From Burkholderia territorii (GTDB taxonomy: Bacteria > Pseudomonadota > Gammaproteobacteria > Burkholderiales > Burkholderiaceae): a DNA stretch of 64,000 bases. The notes below the pieces were generated by a model, which saw nothing but the letters and a program-made list of their open reading frames with translations, was not told the DNA's origin and made no database searches. The position numbers and the translations under genes were made by a program. Position 1 is the stretch's first letter, and the number at the start of each line of letters is the position of its first letter. Shown here piece after piece: positions 34,621 to 43,841 of the stretch. The stretch lies in assembly GCF_902833055.1 (NCBI RefSeq), contig NZ_CADFEJ010000019.1:1-64000 (forward strand), in the 5' to 3' direction.

Positions 34621-35969
34621 GAGCGGAGTACCGCGTAGAGTTCGAGCGAGGCGTCCGGCACCGACGCAGGCAGGTAGATCTGGCAGGCTCGCGCGGCGAG
34701 CATCTTCGCGTGCACTGTGCTGGATGCGTCCAGCGCGAAGTAATGGTTGTCCAGACGCACCGGGATTGCAGCTGGCACCCGCTGCACTGCCTTGAGCGGA
34801 ATGCCGAGCAGTGCGGAGTTGATGATGTGCTCGACGTCGTCGGGCGCTCCGATCTTGCACAGCCGCGGAAACTGTTCGACGAGCTCGAACGCCGGCATCG
34901 GCGCGTTGACCGACAGGTACCAGTCCGCCGCGTCAGCAACGATTCGCTCGTCGAGGAACTGGCCGGTCCAGGTGGTCGGCCCTTTGCGGGTGAGGCCGAT
35001 CGATATGACCCGCGACGGAATGATGGCGTCGAGCAACGCTCGGATCGTCGACTCGAGCTTCGCGAACACCTCGTCGGCCCGACCGTGGTCGTACGGCGGA
35101 ATGTCGGTCAGTTGCGCGCCTGTCGAGAAGGTCATCAATGCGCTCGCCAGTTGTGCCAGCGTGACATACAGGTGCTCCGGCGACCGGCGCGGGTGCGTGG
35201 AGAACAGCCGCAGCTGCGGCCACGCCGCATGGATGCAGTGAAGCAGCCAGAAGAGCTGCACGTCCGCCACGCCGTATTCGGCAACCTGCTCAATGCGTTC
35301 GCTACGGCGCGCACCAAGCGCACTGCTCTTGGCCTGAAGGATGTCGGCAAGACGATTGACTCGCTCGAGATGCAGCGGATGACTGCCGAGTGTGAGGCAG
35401 GGCGGCACAAACCGGTGATCCACCTGGAACTGGCCGTTCGATCCGCGGGTCAGTCGCGCGATCGCGCAAACCGTGTCATCGGCGTGCGACTCGAAGTCGA
35501 ACAGCAGGCGGACGGCATGACGATCGGCCGCGATCTCGGTCTCGCCGGTTCCGTTCAGATCCGTGACCTTCACGAATTCGCGATATGAGCGCCGTGGACG
35601 CGCGAGCGAGGTCTCGTCGAAGCGGCAGTTGCTGCCGTTCGCGTCCGGCAGCGCCAGTGCCGCGAGTACGACGACACTCTGAACGTCCGCCGACACACCT
35701 AGCGTCAGATCACGCGCAGGAGGTAGTGCATCGGCGATGGTCGTATCGATCGGCGTGCCGTCCGGAAAGCACAGCCTCAGACGTGTGAGTTTCAAGCGGC
35801 CCGTCGCCAGCGCTTCTTCGTCGACTTCGACGGCGAGCATTCCCCACGGCTCCGCGATCGCAGCAGAAGCGTACTGACGTAGCGCAAATTCAGTCCATCT
35901 GTCCTGTTGCTGAAAATGCTGCTGGGTCAGGATGAGGCCCTCGTGCCAAAGTGGCTTCTCAATTCGCAT
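34617..35969 (-). CDS. tssK: T6SS baseplate protein TssK
   Basis: The protein has 450 residues from the ATG at 35969 (MRIEKPLWHEGLILTQQHFQ), the standard TssK N-terminus. The shoulder domain is followed by conserved segments LLHCIHAAWPQLRLFSTHPR and HPRRSPEHLYVTLAQLASAL, and by the C-terminal head domain. TssK trimers connect the baseplate to the TssJLM membrane complex. It is the first gene of the leftward arm, with tssL overlapping its stop. The divergent AT-rich intergenic region should hold its promoter. Confidence 0.95.
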   Translation of the reverse strand: MRIEKPLWHEGLILTQQHFQQQDRWTEFALRQYASAAIAEPWGMLAVEVDEEALATGRLKLTRLRLCFPDGTPIDTTIADALPPARDLTLGVSADVQSVVVLAALALPDANGSNCRFDETSLARPRRSYREFVKVTDLNGTGETEIAADRHAVRLLFDFESHADDTVCAIARLTRGSNGQFQVDHRFVPPCLTLGSHPLHLERVNRLADILQAKSSALGARRSERIEQVAEYGVADVQLFWLLHCIHAAWPQLRLFSTHPRRSPEHLYVTLAQLASALMTFSTGAQLTDIPPYDHGRADEVFAKLESTIRALLDAIIPSRVISIGLTRKGPTTWTGQFLDERIVADAADWYLSVNAPMPAFELVEQFPRLCKIGAPDDVEHIINSALLGIPLKAVQRVPAAIPVRLDNHYFALDASSTVHAKMLAARACQIYLPASVPDASLELYAVLRS

Positions 35970-36376
35970 GGTCTCTCGTGTAGTGCGACTGTTCGTTATT
36001 CGGTGCAACGGCGTAACCTATACACGATATTCCGCGAAATGCGCAACCGATGGCGTCAAATCCAAGTGTTTTGGTTTACTAATGAGGTGCGCAAAAAGTG
36101 TATTAAAACGTCAAATCTCAAATTACTTCGCATCTCAAAAATATTATTTCGAGATGGTTTTCGTGGACGCCATGGGAATCGTGGGTCAACTATCTAGACG
36201 TCTCGGAGGGGCATGCCCAGCAAGGGTTTTGCGATACGTTGGCATCGGATGAAAACGACATGTTGAGTACTGAAAACGTGTTTTTGGGATATTGAGGCAT
36301 TGTGCTTAATGTATAAATTCACGTTTTTCCAGATGGATTTCTTGAATTCAATAGCTCCGATGGTGCGCGACACGCT

Positions 36377-36406
36377 TTGACGAGTCGCGGGTTTACCGTG
36401 TATAAG
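36377..36406 (+). promoter_or_regulatory. Sigma-70-like promoter of the rightward T6SS operon
   Basis: TTGACG (36377-36382) and TATAAG (36401-36406) are spaced 18 bp apart. This would start transcription near 36413 and leave a leader of about 160 bases before tssB. Confidence 0.6.
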
Positions 36407-36444
36407 TGCCGTGCGATATCGCCGTACGAAACGGAGACCACACA

Positions 36445-36558
36445 ATGCCGCACCGATCAGAGCACGCTGTGCGTGATGTGCGTTACGCGCGCCGCGTCGA
36501 CACTGTCGGCATCGTGTCCAACACGTCGTGCACCTGCCCGGCGTTTGACCGCTATTAA
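36445..36558 (+). CDS. Possible 37-residue leader peptide ahead of tssB
   Basis: An ATG at 36445 opens a 37-codon frame that ends with TAA at 36556-36558, 13 bases before the tssB start. GGAG at 36433-36436 is 8 bases upstream of the ATG, a good ribosome site. The peptide is basic in its first half and ends TSCTCPAFDRY. It lies wholly in the predicted tssB leader, so it could be a small protein or a translational control element. No family is recognised, and chance is not excluded. Confidence 0.35.
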   Translation: MPHRSEHAVRDVRYARRVDTVGIVSNTSCTCPAFDRY

Positions 36559-36571
36559 CTAAGGATTGCCA

Positions 36572-37084
36572 ATGGACAGCTTCCAGAGAGAAATTCCGAA
36601 GAGTCGCGTCTCAATTACATTGGATTTACACACGGGCGGGGCCCAGAAGAAGGTCGAGCTGCCGTTGAAGCTGCTCGTCGCGGGCGACTTCAGCGCGGGC
36701 CGTGAGCAAGCGCCGCTGGCCGAGCGCAAGAAGGTCAATATCGACAAGAACAACTTCGATGCCGTCCTAGCCGACTTCGCGCCGGATCTCAAGATCGCGG
36801 CAGAAAACACGCTCGCCGGCGACGGTTCGGAACTGCCGGTGAATCTCTCGTTCCGCTCGATGAAGGATTTTGAGCCGGAACAGGTTGCTCGCCAGATCCC
36901 GGAGCTGCAAGCGATGCTGGCCATGCGCAATCTGTTGCGCGACCTCAAATCGAACTTGCTCGACAACGGTACGTTCCGTCGCGAGTTCGAGAAGATTTTG
37001 AAAGACAAGCGCCTCACTGACAAGCTTCGCGGCGAACTGTCACAGATCGTGACAGCCGCTACGCAACAGGAAGGTCATGCCTGA
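36572..37084 (+). CDS. tssB: T6SS sheath protein TssB (VipA)
   Basis: The protein has 170 residues from the ATG at 36572, chosen over a TTG two codons upstream because AAGGA lies 6 bases before the ATG. It has the family features PKSRVSITLDLHTGGAQKKV, ELPLKLLVAGDFSAG, NFDAVLADFAPDL and the C-terminal helix NLLRDLKSNLLDNGTFR. TssB pairs with TssC to build the contractile sheath. It is the first structural gene of the rightward arm; tssC starts 73 bp after its stop. Confidence 0.97.
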   Translation: MDSFQREIPKSRVSITLDLHTGGAQKKVELPLKLLVAGDFSAGREQAPLAERKKVNIDKNNFDAVLADFAPDLKIAAENTLAGDGSELPVNLSFRSMKDFEPEQVARQIPELQAMLAMRNLLRDLKSNLLDNGTFRREFEKILKDKRLTDKLRGELSQIVTAATQQEGHA

Positions 37085-37157
37085 GCGCGGTCGGCCGAAG
37101 AAGGCCTCAACCGCCTCGCGCAACCATGCAGCCATACGAATCGGGACTGAGAGAACC

Positions 37158-38690
37158 ATGAAGCAGAACGAAGCGGGTCAGCGCGCAACGGAAACCGTCG
37201 TGCTCGAAAACGACAGCGTCTACGCTGCGCTGTGCAACAAGATCAACCTGAAGCCGGTCGCCGAGGCGCGGCCGCTCGAGGCGTTTCGCGATAACGACAC
37301 GCTTTCGGAAGCGTCGGCCGACGAGCGCGTTGCGCGCGGCATGGATGCGCTGCTCAATCTGATCGCGAAGGAAAGCAAGCCGGTCGATCGCCTGGACAAG
37401 TCGTTGCTGGATTTTTACATCGGCCAGCTCGACCGGCAGATCAGCCGTCAACTGGACGCAGTCATGCATACGCCGGACTTCCAGGCGATCGAAGGGCGTT
37501 GGCGCGGCCTGAAGATGCTCGTCTCGCGCACGGACTTCCGAAAGAACGCGCGCATCGAAGTGCTTGACGTGTCGAAGGATGCGCTGCAGCGCGACTTCGA
37601 GGACACGCCGGAGCTGATTCAGAGCGGCCTGTATCGCCTGACCTACGTCGAGGAATACGACACGCCGGGTGGCCAGCCGATCAGTGCGATGATCAGTGAC
37701 TTCGAGTTCACGCATTCGCCGCAGGACGTGGCATTGCTGCGCAATATCTCGAAGGTCGCCGCCGCCGCGCACATGCCGTTCATCGGCGCGGTCGGCGCGG
37801 CATTCTTCGGCAAGAAATCGATGGAGGAAGTCGCTGCGATCCAGGACATCGGCAACTACTTCGACCGTGCGGAGTACATCAAGTGGAAGAGCTTCCGCGA
37901 CACGGACGATGCGCGCTACGTCGGCCTGACGATGCCGCGCGTGCTGGGTCGCTTGCCGTACGGCAAGGATACGACGCCGGTTCGTGCGTTCAACTATGAA
38001 GAGGCGGTGAAGGGCCCGGACCACGACAAGTATCTGTGGGTCAACGCGTCGTTCGCATTCGCGGCCAACATGGTTCGCAGCTTCGTGAACAACGGCTGGT
38101 GCGTGCAGATTCGCGGCCCGCAGGCGGGCGGCAAGGTCGAAGACTTGCCGGTTCATCTGTACGACCTCGGCACTGGCGTGCAGCCGAAGATCCCGACCGA
38201 AGTGCTGATCCCGGAGACGCGCGAGTTCGAATTCGCGAATCTGGGTTTCATTCCGCTGTCGTTCTACAAGAACCACGACTTCGCATGTTTCTTCTCAGCC
38301 AGCTCGACGCAGAGGCCGGCGCTGTACGAGACGAAGGAGGCGACCGCCAATAGCCGCATCAACGCGCGCTTGCCGTACATCTTCCTGCTCTCGCGCATTG
38401 CGCATTACCTGAAGCTGATCCAGCGCGAGAACATCGGCACGACCAAGGATCGACGGCTGCTCGAGCTGGAGCTGAACAACTGGATCAAGGGGCTCGTGAC
38501 CGAGATGAAGGACCCGGGCGACGAGCTGCAGGCGTCGCACCCGCTGCGCGAGGCAAAGGTGACCGTCGAGGACATCGAGGACAACCCCGGCTTCTTCCGC
38601 ATCAAGCTCTTCATCATCCCGCACTTCCAGGTCGAGGGCATGGATATTGGCCTGTCGCTGGTGTCGCAGATGCCCAAGGCCAAGAGTTAA
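37158..38690 (+). CDS. tssC: T6SS sheath protein TssC (VipB)
   Basis: The protein has 510 residues from the ATG at 37158 (MKQNEAGQRATETVVLENDS); the frame upstream overlaps tssB and is not TssC-like. Typical segments are IGQLDRQISRQLDAVMHTPD, FQAIEGRWRGLKMLVSRTDF, LDVSKDALQRDFEDTPELIQ, MPRVLGRLPYGKDTTPVRAF and the C-terminal IKLFIIPHFQVEGMDIGLSL. It forms the bulk of the sheath. A hairpin follows the gene before vgrG. Confidence 0.98.
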   Translation: MKQNEAGQRATETVVLENDSVYAALCNKINLKPVAEARPLEAFRDNDTLSEASADERVARGMDALLNLIAKESKPVDRLDKSLLDFYIGQLDRQISRQLDAVMHTPDFQAIEGRWRGLKMLVSRTDFRKNARIEVLDVSKDALQRDFEDTPELIQSGLYRLTYVEEYDTPGGQPISAMISDFEFTHSPQDVALLRNISKVAAAAHMPFIGAVGAAFFGKKSMEEVAAIQDIGNYFDRAEYIKWKSFRDTDDARYVGLTMPRVLGRLPYGKDTTPVRAFNYEEAVKGPDHDKYLWVNASFAFAANMVRSFVNNGWCVQIRGPQAGGKVEDLPVHLYDLGTGVQPKIPTEVLIPETREFEFANLGFIPLSFYKNHDFACFFSASSTQRPALYETKEATANSRINARLPYIFLLSRIAHYLKLIQRENIGTTKDRRLLELELNNWIKGLVTEMKDPGDELQASHPLREAKVTVEDIEDNPGFFRIKLFIIPHFQVEGMDIGLSLVSQMPKAKS

Positions 38691-38722
38691 GCCAGGCTGA
38701 TCCGGTCAGTTCCGTGTGTTGA

Positions 38723-38749
38723 CCGCCGGAGCCGTGATTGCTCCGGCGG
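38723..38749 (+). terminator. Hairpin between tssC and vgrG
   Basis: A perfect 10-bp GC-rich stem (38723-38732 with 38740-38749, loop of 7) lies 33 bp after tssC. Only a weak T-rich stretch follows, so it probably attenuates rather than fully terminates transcription and would set a step between sheath and spike expression. Confidence 0.55.
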
Positions 38750-38788
38750 TGTCGTTCGTATTTCCTGCCCGCTCAACGGAGTTTCAGC

Positions 38789-41263
38789 ATGTTGTCGATC
38801 CTGCCTACCCAGGCCTATGAGTTGAAGCTCGCGCCGCACCCGGCGCCGTTCTCCGTGCTCGAGTTCAGTGGGCGGGACGCCGTAAGCGAGCTGTATCACT
38901 ACGACATCGAGTTCACCAGTCCGGCGACCGGTATCCCGATGGATCAGGTGGTGGGTCGACCCGCGAAATTCAGCATTGCTCCGGTCGATCCGAATATGGA
39001 CTATCTGCGCAAGATGTTCGGGGAGAACGCGGAGCAGTTCAGCAAGATGCCGCCCGCGCGCACCATCCACGGCATCATCACGGAATTCGACGAACTTGCT
39101 ACGACGGCCGACCAGACGCACTACCGGGTGCGGCTCGAGCCGGTGCTCGCCGACCTGAACCGGGGTGTCACCAGCCGGCTTTTCCAGAAGCAGTCGGTCG
39201 AGGAAATCGTGACCGAAACGCTGCGCCATTACGGCTACCGCGCCGGCGTCGACTTTCAGTTCCAGCTGCGCGGCAAGTACAAGCGGCACGAATACGTTAC
39301 GCAGTACCACGAGACAACGTTTGCCTTTATCCGGCGCCTCTGTGCGCAGGAGGGCATCTGGTTCCGCTGGGAGCAGAAGAAGGATCACGCGGTGATCGTG
39401 TTCGGTGACGATCTCGATGCCTATGCGCGCAAGCAGCGCACGGTCCCATACCGGCGTGACGCGGGGCTCGAGAGTTCCGGGGCGGATGCGATCAAGACGC
39501 TCGAGAAGCGCACGCGCCGCGTGCCTGAAGCAGTGCGCCTGCACGACTATAACCACCGCGAGGCAGGCGTATCGCTCCTCGTCGAGGAAAACGCCGCGCG
39601 TGCCGACAAGTCGACGAACGGGATCGACTACCGCTGGGGTGAGCATTACGAGACGCCGGAGGAGGGCAAGCAGATCGCGCGTCGGCGTCACGAGGAGTAT
39701 CTGGCGAACCAGATCACTTTCAAGGGCACCGGCAACCCGTTCTGGCTCGAGGCGGGCGAAGTCATGCGCGTCGAGCCGGCCCAGGCCGACGCGAAACACG
39801 GGATCTTTGTTACCGCGGTGGAATCGAGCGGCGGCCGTAGCCAATCGTACTGGGTAACCTTCGAAGGGATTCCGTCCGATCGCGTGTATCGGACGCCGCT
39901 CGCTTCCGTCAAACGACCCGCCATTGATGGCATCCTGCCGGCGCGCATTACGTCACCGGGAAACTACAAATACGCGTACCTGACCGAGCAGGGCTGGTAC
40001 GTGATCAAGCTGCCGTTCGATCTCGACGAGTGGAGTCCGGGCGGCACGAGCCGGCCGGTGCGGTTCGCGAAACCGTACAGCGGGGACAACTATGGTCATC
40101 ATTTTCCGCTGATCGACGGGGCGGAAGTGGCCATCGTCTTTACCGATGGTCATCCGGACAGGCCCGTGATCATCGGGGCCATGCACGACAGTCTGCATCC
40201 GGATCTCGTCAATAACCTGAATCACACCCGGAACATTGTTCGCACGGCGGCGCAGAACGAACTGCGAATGGAGGATAAGGAAGGGGGCGAGCATATTCAC
40301 CTCACGACGCCGTTTCAGACCAGTGAGCTGAATCTCGGCCACATGGTCGACGCCGATCGCAAGGAACGAGGAAGCGGCGCAGAACTTCGAACGGACGGTC
40401 CAGTTGCTGTTCGAGGAAAGGGTATCTTTGTCACGGCCACCGTACAACAGACGGGAATTGGAAAACAGCTTGACATGGACGATGCCGTCTCGCAACTCGA
40501 GAGCGCGCTACAAATCGCGAAGTCACTGCGCTCGTCGGTCGAGTCCGCTAGAGCTGAAGCCGCTGACATAACAGCGCAGCAGCAAGTGAACAGCGAATTG
40601 GAAGGGTTGGCACAGCCGGGTCTGCTTTTAAGCGCACCGGCATCTGTCGGCATTGTGTCAAACAGCAGTGTCCAACTTGCTGCAAGAAACAATATTTCCG
40701 CAGTCGCCGGGAAGAGTCTTGATATCAGTGTCATCAAGAAGTTGAGCGTGGCCGCTGGCGAGGTCATCTCCCTTTTTTCGCAGAAGCTGGGGATCAAACT
40801 GTTCGCTGGCAGAGGTCCCGTCGATATTCAAGCCCAAAGTGACGCCATGTCGCTTATGGCTGAAAAGGATCTCGTTGCTTCGAGCGTCAACGGAAAGGTG
40901 CGAATCCAAGGACAGCGGGAGATTGTCCTTGAGTCTGGTGGCGCCTACATCAGGATTGCGAATGGCAACGTCACCATCGGTGGCCCCGGGGACCTCATTC
41001 TCAAAGTCATCACGATGCAAAAGCAGGGCGCGGGTTCGTTGAATGATGCTCTCAATGGGATGCCGAAACCCGGAGGTCTCTATGACGAACAGTTCACGCT
41101 TCGCGACGAACACACAGGCGAAGTTCTCGCGCACATGCCGTATCGAATCGAAACGCCTTCCGGGTTGGTCGAAGGCGTCACGGATGCCGTCGGCCGGACA
41201 TCACGAATTTATTCGGATAAGGCTCAGGTTCTGAAAGTTTTCAAGGGTGACAATAATGCCTGA
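38789..41263 (+). CDS. vgrG: T6SS spike protein TssI (VgrG) with DUF2345 and C-terminal extension
   Basis: The protein has 824 residues from the ATG at 38789, with ACGGAG upstream. Residues 1-370 form the gp27-like hub (YELKLAPHPAPFSVLEFSGR, then HYDIEFTSP). About 380-475 is the gp5 OB-fold (VRFAKPYSGDNYGHHFPLID, then GAEVAIVFTDGHPDRPVIIG). About 480-770 is the DUF2345 beta-helix. The last roughly 55 residues are a separate module (FTLRDEHTGEVLAHMPYRIE) like the small beta domains that dock effectors. From about 40.4 kb GC content falls, as expected for exchangeable cargo. The next gene overlaps its stop by 8 bp, so that product is its likely cargo. Confidence 0.96.
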   Translation: MLSILPTQAYELKLAPHPAPFSVLEFSGRDAVSELYHYDIEFTSPATGIPMDQVVGRPAKFSIAPVDPNMDYLRKMFGENAEQFSKMPPARTIHGIITEFDELATTADQTHYRVRLEPVLADLNRGVTSRLFQKQSVEEIVTETLRHYGYRAGVDFQFQLRGKYKRHEYVTQYHETTFAFIRRLCAQEGIWFRWEQKKDHAVIVFGDDLDAYARKQRTVPYRRDAGLESSGADAIKTLEKRTRRVPEAVRLHDYNHREAGVSLLVEENAARADKSTNGIDYRWGEHYETPEEGKQIARRRHEEYLANQITFKGTGNPFWLEAGEVMRVEPAQADAKHGIFVTAVESSGGRSQSYWVTFEGIPSDRVYRTPLASVKRPAIDGILPARITSPGNYKYAYLTEQGWYVIKLPFDLDEWSPGGTSRPVRFAKPYSGDNYGHHFPLIDGAEVAIVFTDGHPDRPVIIGAMHDSLHPDLVNNLNHTRNIVRTAAQNELRMEDKEGGEHIHLTTPFQTSELNLGHMVDADRKERGSGAELRTDGPVAVRGKGIFVTATVQQTGIGKQLDMDDAVSQLESALQIAKSLRSSVESARAEAADITAQQQVNSELEGLAQPGLLLSAPASVGIVSNSSVQLAARNNISAVAGKSLDISVIKKLSVAAGEVISLFSQKLGIKLFAGRGPVDIQAQSDAMSLMAEKDLVASSVNGKVRIQGQREIVLESGGAYIRIANGNVTIGGPGDLILKVITMQKQGAGSLNDALNGMPKPGGLYDEQFTLRDEHTGEVLAHMPYRIETPSGLVEGVTDAVGRTSRIYSDKAQVLKVFKGDNNA

Positions 41264-43661
41264 GGTCAAGCCGCTTCACGAAGCCGCCACAAACAGCACG
41301 AACGTCGGCTCTAGTAACGTCGACGTCAAGGTTCCGCCTGAGCCGCTTGCCGTCATTCACACCGGTACTGGAGAAATTTTCTTCATTCCGGAGAAGGACA
41401 GCACAGAGTTCACGAACCACCATAAGTCGCTGAGCGATGCGGTAGCGGAGTACCACTCAGCAAACCATGTCGTTCAATTGCTCGACGAGCATCGAGCCGA
41501 ACTATTGTGCCAGAGCGGGCCAAGCTGCCCGAGCCTCCAACCAACCATCGACGCACTTAAGATGGCGTTGCAGTGGCAAGACGATGCGCATACTAAGTAT
41601 CACCAGATATTCGCCGATCTCGATCCGCTTCCTGTGGAGCCGAAGCCGAATGCCAGGGACTCAAAACCCGCGACCCCGACGGCCGAAAAAGAGAAAGAGG
41701 ACAGCAATAAGCTCGATGGTACTGGCAAAAAACTCATCGAACTGATCGCCCTGAAGAAGCTTTCCCCGGAAGAGCAAGCGAAGAAAACAGCCGAGGAAAA
41801 GAAAGTGAAGTTCGAAAAGGGCACACTGAAGAAGCAGCTTGCGTCTGCAAAGTCCTTGCCACAGCTGAAAGAACTCGGTAAATGGCCCAAGGTTCCTTCT
41901 GAAACGCTCTTTTATGTCCGCTCAGACAAGATCAAGACGCACTGGCCGAAGGCAAAAAATCTTGACAAGACGAAGTGGAGCGATGTTGTTCGTGATGAAC
42001 AGGGGAATCGACGCTTCGATGGAAAGAAGATGCGTCGGTACGTTCTTGAGCAGGCGGACAAGAAGGGCATTGACTGGGTAAAGAAGAAGTTTCACCTGGA
42101 CGACCTCGAATTCAGTCGCAGCACCACGCTAGGACAGTGGTGTGAGCAGTGGAACAAGAAGGCCGTTTGGGAGCCGAAAGGTGGCACCTGGACGGTTAAG
42201 GATGCCGCGATCGCGGATTGGGACGCCAGCGCGAAGGCGCAGCTCATGCGGTTCTCCTACGGTGCCAGCCTCAAGCCGGACTTTTCCATCGTGGGTAAAC
42301 AGGCAAGCGTGCGCGCAGAAGGCCATGCAGAGATCGACCTTGCCAAAGCCGAGGCGGGGCTGAAGCTCTATTTCCCGCGCAAAGAAGGCTGGTTGTGGTA
42401 CCACACAGGATCGGATGGCAAGGAATATGATCTTGTTGCTATGGTGTTCGAGGCCGATCTGCAGGCGTCTGGCGTAGTCGGGGCCAGCATTGCAGCCGAA
42501 CTGGCATTGGAAGTAAAGCCGGCGCTAGTTACAGAACGCGCTGCTCCTTGGGTGAAGGGAAAGCCGGGGCCGAAGGGCCGCGAGGCTCGCAGACAAAACC
42601 GTGCGGAGCTCAAGAAGGGGCAGGAAATCAGCGAGGGATCGCTGGAAGCAGGAGCGAATATCTTTGCTGGCGCGAAGGCTGATGCTTCGCTTCAAGGTTC
42701 CCTCAACTGGCGCGATCCCGCAAACAAAAACAAGGAGTTCGCCCCGATCGCGACGATCCAGCCTCTAATCGGTGGAGAAGCTGGGCTAGGAGCAGTCGCT
42801 AGGTTCTCGATCGAATATACCCATGGCATGTTCCGATGTGTCACACACGCGGGTTTGTGCATCGGTGTGGGTGCCGAAGGGGAAGTGACGTTTACGGTCG
42901 GCGTCAACGAAATCGAATCATTTTTCCGGTGTATCGGGACCAAGATCGCTTATGGGAGATTCCAAAATCTCCAGATATTTGCGGACGACACTTTTCAAAT
43001 TTTCGCAAAGATCAAGGTGATGTCGGCTCTCGGCCGAAAACGTCTCTCGGAATTTGTCAACAAAACACTAAGTGATCTCGAGCAGATGTGGCGTGATATT
43101 TATGCTGCCTCCACGCCCGCGGATTTCCGGCGAGTCGTGGCCGTTGATCCGACCATGCTTGATTCAGTGCCGGAAGTCCGTGCAATGGTTGCAAGCCGCA
43201 TTGTAGAACTGTCGACGCAACCCCAAATTCAGGCGGCTATACCGGACGCCGTGCCGCAGGCAAAGGCAACGGTACTTTCCCTGCTTGAGAACGTCACTGC
43301 CAGGCCGGAACTGGACAACGTGATTCAGCACATGACGTCGAATGGTACAAAGGCCAGTTTTGACGCGGTCATGACCGAACTCGAGACGTTCTTCAAGCTC
43401 GGTGCCACTGGATCTTCTCAGTCGGTTGAGAATGTAGCCGATGCCGATGGTAGTGCGGCGACGTCTCTTTGTTCCATCGCGTTGGCGGGTGATTTCCGCG
43501 GCTGGTACGACGCGTTTTCCGGCACCCTAATGGACGAAGTGCCACACGGTTATTTGCTGCAGCCCGCCACATCGGTTGCGTACGAGGTTCAGCGTGGCAT
43601 GACGGACCACCCGCTTTATGCTTCATCTGGCTGGGGTGCATACTACACGGATGAAGCCTGA
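41256..43661 (+). CDS. VgrG-linked T6SS effector candidate (unrecognised toxin)
   Basis: The protein has 801 residues; the ATG at 41256 overlaps the vgrG stop by 8 bp. Residues 1-130 are soluble. Residues 130-240 are very Lys/Glu-rich. Residues about 325-610 alternate Gly/Ala-rich amphipathic strands (GVVGASIAAELALEV, SLEAGANIFAGAKADASLQG, AGLCIGVGAEGEVTFTVGV). The last about 60 residues form a distinct module (AGDFRGWYDAFSG, ATSVAYEV, ending DHPLYASSGWGAYYTDEA) that reappears decayed at 57.8-58.0 kb. There is no catalytic motif I know, no PAAR and no MIX motif. A signal-peptide protein, likely its immunity partner, follows. The middle may insert into membranes, but that is a guess. GC content is below the T6SS core. 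Confidence 0.6.
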   Translation: MPEVKPLHEAATNSTNVGSSNVDVKVPPEPLAVIHTGTGEIFFIPEKDSTEFTNHHKSLSDAVAEYHSANHVVQLLDEHRAELLCQSGPSCPSLQPTIDALKMALQWQDDAHTKYHQIFADLDPLPVEPKPNARDSKPATPTAEKEKEDSNKLDGTGKKLIELIALKKLSPEEQAKKTAEEKKVKFEKGTLKKQLASAKSLPQLKELGKWPKVPSETLFYVRSDKIKTHWPKAKNLDKTKWSDVVRDEQGNRRFDGKKMRRYVLEQADKKGIDWVKKKFHLDDLEFSRSTTLGQWCEQWNKKAVWEPKGGTWTVKDAAIADWDASAKAQLMRFSYGASLKPDFSIVGKQASVRAEGHAEIDLAKAEAGLKLYFPRKEGWLWYHTGSDGKEYDLVAMVFEADLQASGVVGASIAAELALEVKPALVTERAAPWVKGKPGPKGREARRQNRAELKKGQEISEGSLEAGANIFAGAKADASLQGSLNWRDPANKNKEFAPIATIQPLIGGEAGLGAVARFSIEYTHGMFRCVTHAGLCIGVGAEGEVTFTVGVNEIESFFRCIGTKIAYGRFQNLQIFADDTFQIFAKIKVMSALGRKRLSEFVNKTLSDLEQMWRDIYAASTPADFRRVVAVDPTMLDSVPEVRAMVASRIVELSTQPQIQAAIPDAVPQAKATVLSLLENVTARPELDNVIQHMTSNGTKASFDAVMTELETFFKLGATGSSQSVENVADADGSAATSLCSIALAGDFRGWYDAFSGTLMDEVPHGYLLQPATSVAYEVQRGMTDHPLYASSGWGAYYTDEA

Positions 43662-43676
43662 TAAAACGATATTTGA

Positions 43677-43726
43677 TACTGAACTTCGAGTACCTGCGCG
43701 GCGGCTCTGCGTCGTGTAGTTCAGTA
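43677..43726. repeat. Inverted repeat between effector and propeller genes
   Basis: TACTGAACT (43677-43685) and AGTTCAGTA (43718-43726) form a perfect 9-bp inverted repeat with a 32-base loop, in the 180-bp gap after the effector candidate. It may be an mRNA stem that separates the effector from its downstream partner. Confidence 0.5.
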
Positions 43727-43841
43727 CGAGCAAGGCGGCGAAGGTCGAGTTTCGATTAAATGAGAATCGATGTGTGATCGGAAGGATTGTCGGCGGCATA
43801 AATCGAGTTGCTGGGGTTGGTTTGATAAAAAGGGATTAAGT

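Larger units (their letters stand above)
35970..36571. other. AT-rich divergent intergenic region between tssK and tssB
   Basis: About 600 bp separating the two T6SS arms. Bases about 36000-36360 are clearly richer in A and T than the rest of the window. They contain no convincing gene. This composition is typical of regions bound by H-NS-like silencers; that is inference. I looked for a sigma-54 TGGCAC-N5-TTGC element and found none. Confidence 0.6.

Noticed and set aside
36238..36260. Possible sigma-54 promoter in the tssK-tssB gap
   Set aside because: TGGCAT is present but the matching -12 element (TTGC at the right spacing) is not.
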